Source of the DNA: Crambe crambe
Lineage: Eukaryota > Porifera > Demospongiae > Poecilosclerida > Crambeidae
Direction: 5' to 3'
DNA length: 64,000 nucleotides
Assembly (NCBI GenBank): GCA_963924555.1
Contig: OZ004584.1
Location: forward strand, 4,835,001-4,899,000
Positions 58,358 to 64,000 of this stretch are shown one piece after another (the stretch's first letter is position 1; each line of letters opens with the position of its first letter). The position numbers and the translations under genes were made by a program. The notes beneath the pieces are model-generated. The model was not told the origin of the DNA. It was given only the letters and a program-made list of their open reading frames with translations, and searched no databases.

Positions 58358-59815
58358 TCACTGCACATACAACTCTACTAGTTGAACAGGTGTGTCTTCA
58401 TCATTTCCATCATGGCAGATCCTGACCTCCAGGTCATCAGTGATGGACTGAGGAAGGGTCTTGCAGAACCATGGAGGGTTGTTGAACTGGCAGCATGTGC
58501 TGGAGTGAAGACACCCTTTGCCATCCCAGAGAGGATTATCAGTGTAGAATATACTGTGGGAAAATTCACTTGCACGATTACCAGAATCACAGAAGTAATC
58601 ATTACCAACGAAAGATAAGTTATACACCCAGTTATTGTTGTTACTGCAATCGCATACGCTTACTGCTTGAAGACCAGATGTTTGTCCCAGAGCACTAGCA
58701 AATGACCAGATGTGCTGTCGAGACCCCACACTGCCATGAGTCAGGGAGACACCATCAACATACTGTCTATCAATGGATCGTTCATTGAATAGTCCTTGAA
58801 ATGCATCAGTTGTTGACCATTGATAACCTATTATGCGTCCACACACACGACTAAAGGTCATTCCAAAAGTGGAATAGAACACTGAATTACAACCTGTACT
58901 GCTTGTCTGTCCCCTCGAACACGTCCTTACAGGGGAAGAGCGGATAGTCCAATCTTTGGGACAGACCTGATTGGGGTCTGACATGTTGAGGAAAGCCACA
59001 CGAGTCCACGTACTTGGTCCATCACAACCACACTGCCTGTTGAAGTCGCAGTACACACGTACAGCAGAGCCATTGGAGGACCTGATCCAGTAGTGACCTG
59101 ATGGGGAGGGGGGATTCACCAGCGAGGCATGAGAACACGAATCATATTGTTTACTGTTGATTATTTCTTTTAGTTTTGCATCAAAAGACCTTGAAACATT
59201 ACTTAGTTCTTCTTTGGTGACATCAACTGAATCTTGAAGCCTTTTAATATTTTCTTTAAGATTTGATATATAACCACTGGTATTTTTAAGCTCCATTATC
59301 TGATCGGATAAATAGTTTTTTTGCATTATCTGCATAGATGTAGAAGCTTGAAGTGCCACGATCTGCTCAGATATATTATTTTTAGTAGCCTGGAACTCAG
59401 TTATTTTGGAGATGCTTAAACTGACCCGTGAAATAGTCCACAATGAAATACCCATGCTGACAATTGCTACACTGCCTACTAAGATGATTCCAACCAGTAA
59501 TATTGAGCGACCAAAAGCAGCTTTTTTATACTTAGACTGAGTTGGGAGAGGATTTTTAGACGTAGCCACATAATTTGATTCGAAGTTCGAAGGGGTTTCA
59601 CAATTATTTTGAAGAGAATTTTCAGATACAGGCACACTTTGAAATTCGAATCCAGAAGGGGCTTGGTAGCAGGGATTCTCATCCAAAAACATAGCTTCCC
59701 TGGACATATATACACTTTCGAGTTCGAATTTTGGAGGGGCCTGGTAGCAGGGATTCTTGTCCAAAAGCACAGCTTCCTTTCCCTCTATCATTTGATAAAC
59801 AGTATTGCCTTCCAT
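58358..59815 (-). CDS. Type II receptor, intact, 485 aa
   Basis: Copy B partner of 51231-52697: same tail with two NPCY motifs, same helix, stalk three residues shorter (SMQIMQKNYLSDQ). In the domain, RASEFSHSIFYTDNPLWDGK replaces RASGFSNKFYSDNPLWDGN. At DNA level this tract (about 58512-58566) matches the pseudogenes at 56621 and 49927 almost exactly, while the flanks match 51231. A mosaic gene, frame intact. Confidence 0.88.
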   Translation of the reverse strand: MEGNTVYQMIEGKEAVLLDKNPCYQAPPKFELESVYMSREAMFLDENPCYQAPSGFEFQSVPVSENSLQNNCETPSNFESNYVATSKNPLPTQSKYKKAAFGRSILLVGIILVGSVAIVSMGISLWTISRVSLSISKITEFQATKNNISEQIVALQASTSMQIMQKNYLSDQIMELKNTSGYISNLKENIKRLQDSVDVTKEELSNVSRSFDAKLKEIINSKQYDSCSHASLVNPPSPSGHYWIRSSNGSAVRVYCDFNRQCGCDGPSTWTRVAFLNMSDPNQVCPKDWTIRSSPVRTCSRGQTSSTGCNSVFYSTFGMTFSRVCGRIIGYQWSTTDAFQGLFNERSIDRQYVDGVSLTHGSVGSRQHIWSFASALGQTSGLQAVSVCDCSNNNNWVYNLSFVGNDYFCDSGNRASEFSHSIFYTDNPLWDGKGCLHSSTCCQFNNPPWFCKTLPQSITDDLEVRICHDGNDEDTPVQLVELYVQ

Positions 59816-60010
59816 AGCTCTGTAAAGTAACTAGCTACTCACGTTTAAAAGCAGTTATCCAGTCAATAGTTAGTACTCCAGGTTCCTATGAGTCACACTT
59901 AAATGATACATTCATTTTTCACACCAAGAAATCACCATGGCAATGATGAAACTACTTCTATTGGTGGATCTCACTAAACATCTGCAATTCCCACTTAGTT
60001 CAAAACAGGC

Positions 60011-60029
60011 TACCTATCATTGGCAGGTA
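60011..60029 (-). promoter_or_regulatory. 19-bp palindrome upstream of the 59815 start
   Basis: TACCTATCATTGGCAGGTA, identical to copy A, about 196 bp upstream of the ATG. Confidence 0.62.
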
Positions 60030-60304
60030 TTTGAAGTTGAATTTATTTCTTTCAAGTTTGCATAATACTAAAGCATTGAAAAGTGGCAAATAAGGAGTAT
60101 TAGCTACTCATGCATACATGCATACATGCATGCGCAGGGCGCTACTCATGACATGTATGACATACATACGTATGCCTTGTGCCTTTTGGAGTGTAGATAT
60201 ATGTCTACAATTTCATGACCTGAGAGCCAGCTTGCTCGCTGCACTCGCTTTATTATCACAATGTTATTACAGTTTCCTGATGTGGATGGACTATTCTATC
60301 ATTC

Positions 60305-61240
60305 GTGGTCACTAAGTTTAGTGATGTGATTGGTCCTTGTGAGTATTAGCTAATTTTAGATTGATTTAGTGTATTATTGTATGGCTGGATATTCTTGACA
60401 CTTAATTTTTTGTGAAACTATTGTGGTGCTTATGACTCACAGTCTTACCAGCTTCCACAGACTCTGTAGGGTAGGCGCAACACTTCGATCGGGCGAATTC
60501 CAATCAGACAAATTAATATTGTCATCATGTGCACACAAAGATTCACAATATTAGATAACATGAAAAATTGGAATGATACAATAATTAATGAATTGCAGGC
60601 ATGAATCAGTTCAAATTCAGTTCAAGTTCTCCCACAGTGAGTCACACCCCATGAAAATTGAGTTTAACCCCACTAGGAACATCTCGGGGAAAACCAAAAA
60701 CATTTTCTTATTCAATTCTCCAGGTGAGGAATTTATTCCTTAATATAAGCTTATCCCAGACTCCAAAATTAGTGCCGATACCCTTCTATAGAGCTGAAAA
60801 TGCCATGATTCTTGAGTTGAATCAATCATATCAGACCATGCCAACTTATAAAATCCTGTTAATAAAGTGATTACAATTTTTGACTGATGAAATTTTAAGC
60901 CTCTAATTTTCATCAATAATACTGTATGCAGTATAAAATTCACACTGTTACTCACAAGTTCGAAAAAAAAAGCAACCTGCCATTAACAGGTATGTATTAC
61001 AATTACTCTTTCAAGTTGTAAAGATTGTTAAAGCAGTGTATCAGACAAAAAGAGATTTCACCAAATATAGCTATCATCATGGACAGTGAAGTTGCTGTGA
61101 GATAGAGGAGCCTATACTTTCGAATGCTCAATTGGCTGCTTGAATTGTATTGTAATAATTATTTAAAATTTTAATACATTAAATGTTATGGTATTCAGCC
61201 TACACTATTTCAGTATCAAGGTTTGAGTCAAAGTGCATGG
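60305..61240. other. Spacer with an orphan palindrome
   Basis: Unique AT-rich sequence after the duplication. AACCTGCCATTAACAGGTA at 60974-60992 is a family palindrome without a receptor start downstream on the - strand before 60304. A gene has probably been lost or displaced here. Confidence 0.5.
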
Positions 61241-63052
61241 TCACTGCACATACAGCTCTACTAGCTGAACAGGTGTGTCTTCATGATTTGCATCATTGCA
61301 GATCCTGATCTCTAGGTCATCAGTGGTGGGCTGGGGGAGGGTCTTGCAGAACCATGGAGGGTTATTGAACTGGCAGCAGGTACTAGTGCGATCGCATCCC
61401 TGGCCATCCCAGAGAGGGTCGCTGAAGAAAAAACCACTCCTAGGATCTCCATTTCCATGAAAACCGGAGTCACAAAAATAATCATTTCCAACAAAAGATG
61501 TGTTATATGGCCAGTTATTGTTATTACTGCAATCACATACGTATCTTGCTTTAAATCGAGTTGCTTCTCCTATGGCACTAACAAATGACCAGATATGCTG
61601 TCGAGACCCCACACTGCCATGAGTCAGGGACACACCATCAACATACTGTCCATCAATAGAGAGTCCATGTGTGACTAACTCTTGAAAGCCATCAGTTGTA
61701 GCCATTTGATAACCAATTATGCGTCCACATACACGACTATATGTTAGTCCAAAAGTGGAATAGAACACTGAATCACAACCTTTGCCAATTTTTTTCCTTG
61801 AACATCTCACTGGAGTAGAGAAGATTGTCCAGTTTCTTGGACAGACCTGGTTAGGGTCTGACATATCGAGGAAAGCCACACGAGTCCATGTACTTGGTCC
61901 ATCACAACCACACTGCCTGTTGAAGTCACAGTACACACGTACAGCAGAGCCATTGGAGGACCTGATCCAGTAGTGACTTGATGGAGAGGAGGGATTCAAC
62001 TGCAAGACATGGGAACACGAATCGTATTGTTCATTCTTGATTAATTTGTTTAGTTTTGAATCCAAAGACCTTGAAATGTTGCTTAGTTGTTTATTGATGA
62101 CATGTACAGAATTTCGGATATTTGTTATTTTTTCATCACTTGCATTCTTAAGCTTCATAATTATTTTATCATGTAAATTATTGTTCGATATCTGGAACTC
62201 CTTAATTTGTATGGAGATATTATTGTTATAAGCTTGAAGTCCCATAATCTGCTCAGATTTATTATTATTAGAAGCCTGTAATCCAATAATTTCTTTTGAT
62301 ATATTATTTTTAGAAGCCTTAAATTTCATAATCTGCTCAGACATCTTATGCTTTGAAACCTGAAACTCCATATAATGCTCAGATATATTATTAATAAGCT
62401 CCATAATCTGCTCGGACATATTATTTTTAAAGGCCTGAAACTCCATTGCCTGCTTAGCTTTTGAAGCATAAAACTCGGTCGTTATCATTTCGAGTTTCAA
62501 AATGCTCAAACTGACTCGTGAAACAGCCCACAATGAAATGCTCATGCTTACAAATGCTGCACTACCAACTAAGATGAATCCAACCAGCAAGATTGAGCAG
62601 CCACAGACAGATTTTTTATATTTAGACTTAGTTTGGCAAGCATTATCAGATGAAAGCATACCTTCCTGCGGTTTCAACTTTGAAGGAATTTTATTGCGAT
62701 CAGCAGATGCAAGAAAACTGTCAAACTTTGAAGGAGCTTCATAGCTGGGATTGTCAGCGGCAGACGCACTTTCAGGATTGAGTTTTAAAGGGATTTCATA
62801 GCTCTCAGGTTCGAACCTAGAAGGATTTTTGCTGCGATATTCAGATGCAAGAAGATGGTCACCTAGAGGTTCAAACTTTGAAGGAACTTCGTAGCTGGGA
62901 TTGTCAGATCCAGGCACACTTTCAGGTTTGAGTTTCAAAGGGATTTCATTTATAGATTGAGCAAGTTCATTCTTTGAAGGAGTTCGGTAGAATGGATTCT
63001 TAAGCATAGCTTCTCTTCCTTCTATCACTGCATAGATTTTTTCATCTTCCAT
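61241..63052 (-). CDS. Type II receptor, intact, 603 aa (longest member)
   Basis: The tail of about 150 residues has YAVI (7-10), NPFY (19-22), NPSY (51-54), NPSY (101-104) and SYEIPLKL, with repeated PSKFEP-type blocks. Helix at about 152-176 (SILLVGFILVGSAAFVSMSI). The stalk is the longest, with at least five 14-residue units such as FKASKNNISKEIIG and LQASNNNKSEQIMG, most carrying an N-x-S sequon. The domain has the usual cysteines; the variable loop FHGNGDPRSGFFFS precedes DPLWDGQGC. ATG 63052 is supported by homology. Length differences between members come mainly from the number of tail blocks and stalk units. Confidence 0.9.
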   Translation of the reverse strand: MEDEKIYAVIEGREAMLKNPFYRTPSKNELAQSINEIPLKLKPESVPGSDNPSYEVPSKFEPLGDHLLASEYRSKNPSRFEPESYEIPLKLNPESASAADNPSYEAPSKFDSFLASADRNKIPSKLKPQEGMLSSDNACQTKSKYKKSVCGCSILLVGFILVGSAAFVSMSISLWAVSRVSLSILKLEMITTEFYASKAKQAMEFQAFKNNMSEQIMELINNISEHYMEFQVSKHKMSEQIMKFKASKNNISKEIIGLQASNNNKSEQIMGLQAYNNNISIQIKEFQISNNNLHDKIIMKLKNASDEKITNIRNSVHVINKQLSNISRSLDSKLNKLIKNEQYDSCSHVLQLNPSSPSSHYWIRSSNGSAVRVYCDFNRQCGCDGPSTWTRVAFLDMSDPNQVCPRNWTIFSTPVRCSRKKIGKGCDSVFYSTFGLTYSRVCGRIIGYQMATTDGFQELVTHGLSIDGQYVDGVSLTHGSVGSRQHIWSFVSAIGEATRFKARYVCDCSNNNNWPYNTSFVGNDYFCDSGFHGNGDPRSGFFFSDPLWDGQGCDRTSTCCQFNNPPWFCKTLPQPTTDDLEIRICNDANHEDTPVQLVELYVQ

Positions 63053-63144
63053 TGCTGCTGTAAGATTATGCTCTTTTCTTTGCTGTGTTCAGTCAATCTG
63101 TGCTGTGGTAATCTTTATCAAAATAAGTAGTGTCACTTCAAAAA

Positions 63145-63163
63145 TACCTGTCAATGACAGGTA
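63145..63163 (-). promoter_or_regulatory. 19-bp perfect palindrome upstream of the 63052 start
   Basis: TACCTGTCAATGACAGGTA is a perfect inverted repeat around a central A, 93 bp upstream of the ATG and preceded by GTCACTTCAAAAA. The best copy in the window. Confidence 0.7.
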
Positions 63164-63359
63164 TACGTATAATGTTGTTCAGTGTGAATTCACAGCTGTA
63201 ATAACAATATGACTAATGGTATGTGGCAGGAAGGCTCATGATGATTCTCTAATGCATGCATATGTTTACAATATTATAGCTATCTTCCAGTCGTGATTTA
63301 TGGCATATTGAAGCAGTGTCATCGCTGTAAAGTATATTCAATAATTTGTAAAAATCTTA

Positions 63360-63620
63360 AAGAGATCCAATTATACATCCACACATGCTATAAGTCTGTC
63401 TGACTGTGGGATAATTAAAACACACTGACGGTATTTTGTCCCTTACCACAAAGTCCGATGGTGGTCAAAAATACTGGGGAAGGCCACTCGAATCCACACA
63501 CTTTGGTTCATCACAATCACACTGCCTATTGAAGTCACAGTACGCATGCACAGCAGAGGAGGTAGCTGCAGTCAACTGTTGAATGCTAATAAGATTTATT
63601 TAATTTTGAAACTAGTGAGC
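63360..63620 (-). pseudogene. Receptor domain relic
   Basis: GCCACTCGAATCCACACACT, then GGTTCATCACAATCACACTG and CCTATTGAAGTCACAGTACG are the antisense of RVAFL..., CDCDEP and YCDFNRQ of the domain. ATTATACATCCACACATGCT matches the VCGRIIG region. Separated and frame-broken. Beyond it, to 64000, I see no gene. Confidence 0.65.
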
Positions 63621-64000
63621 TTGAAACATTAGCTTGAAATTCATTAGCTATATAGTAATGATTCATAGATTCCTTCATAGTGGCAATGTGATTATCCAGG
63701 GTGAGCGAGGCAAGCTCAACACTAATGATAATGACCTTACACCCTCATATGCAAACATAATTATCTCTTATGTACGTTCAATCTAGCTGACAATCTTGAG
63801 TGGACTGAGCATGGTCACCCCTCAATGCTTATTCAGTTTCCTACACTACATGGCTACATGATGGTTGACCAAACTTGCTTACCACATGCACTATGACCTA
63901 CAACATATTTCCAATTGTGATATGTAATAGACAGACAAATTTAAAAGTGAGGGAAGAAGAGAAACAGTTTCAAAGTTCAAAGTTCATCACACCTCTTATT

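Larger units (their letters stand above)
53187..60304. repeat. Tandem segmental duplication, copy B (7,118 bp)
   Basis: Head-to-tail with copy A. About 500 bp longer, mainly because the pseudogene at 56621 is less truncated and the foldback loop at 56236 is larger. Single-base differences are sparse across the receptor genes, so the duplication is recent. Confidence 0.9.

Overview
The window is animal nuclear DNA. Three recognisable animal housekeeping genes (methylmalonyl-CoA mutase, TMEM138, NDUFS1) are split by GT-AG introns in AT-rich, repeat-dense sequence. I think a demosponge is the most likely source. The coding introns can be very short (56-73 nt), and the cysteine-rich C-terminal domain that fills the right two thirds is, as far as I recall, expanded in sponges and cnidarians. 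I cannot name the species, and the sponge assignment is an inference.

Positions 1-16.5 kb hold conserved single-copy genes. These are the 3' nine exons of MUT (+, ending 8026), an orphan two-exon gene for a signal-peptide plus seven-TM protein (-, 9183-11854), TMEM138 (-, 12380-12868), and the first five exons of NDUFS1 (+, 13044-16123). TMEM138 and NDUFS1 are divergent and share a 175-bp promoter carrying a perfect GTCACGTGAC box. NDUFS1 stops abruptly: its last visible exon end and splice donor are reiterated in a 41-bp tandem repeat, and the rest of the gene is not in the window.

Positions 17.5-64 kb hold a tandem array of one receptor-like family, with at least eighteen copies, remnants and fragments. 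The typical member is a type II membrane protein with an N-terminal cytoplasmic tail rich in NPxY or YxxPhi tyrosine motifs, one signal-anchor helix, a coiled-coil stalk made of 14-residue units with N-glycosylation sequons, and a fibrinogen-like cysteine-rich C-terminal domain. One member is secreted (17580-18534). Two intact members and one pseudogene on the + strand form a second subfamily with one micro-intron. Six intact intronless members lie on the - strand between 44 and 63 kb. A 6.6/7.1-kb head-to-tail duplication (46576-53186 and 53187-60304) produced two of the pairs. A 19-bp near-palindrome (TACCTGTCA-N-TGACAGGTA type) sits about 85-200 bp upstream of nearly every - strand start, and two or three orphan copies mark lost genes. 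Patchwork similarity between genes and neighbouring pseudogenes suggests gene conversion.

The spaces between receptors are full of structured repeats. Four foldback families differ in their arms but share a terminal cap (CAAGTRAGRG) and an ATGTAGGG motif at both ends of each arm. Composite elements begin with a TCAGAGAGTGC hairpin followed by ATGTAGGG and end in such a foldback; one is delimited by an empty paralogous site with a TTA target duplication. The spaces also hold a 119-bp satellite, a 17-bp minisatellite, small MITEs, a decayed pogo/psq-type transposase fragment and a non-LTR retrotransposon tail. The locus reads as a fast-evolving receptor cluster, possibly for allorecognition or innate immunity; that function is inference only.
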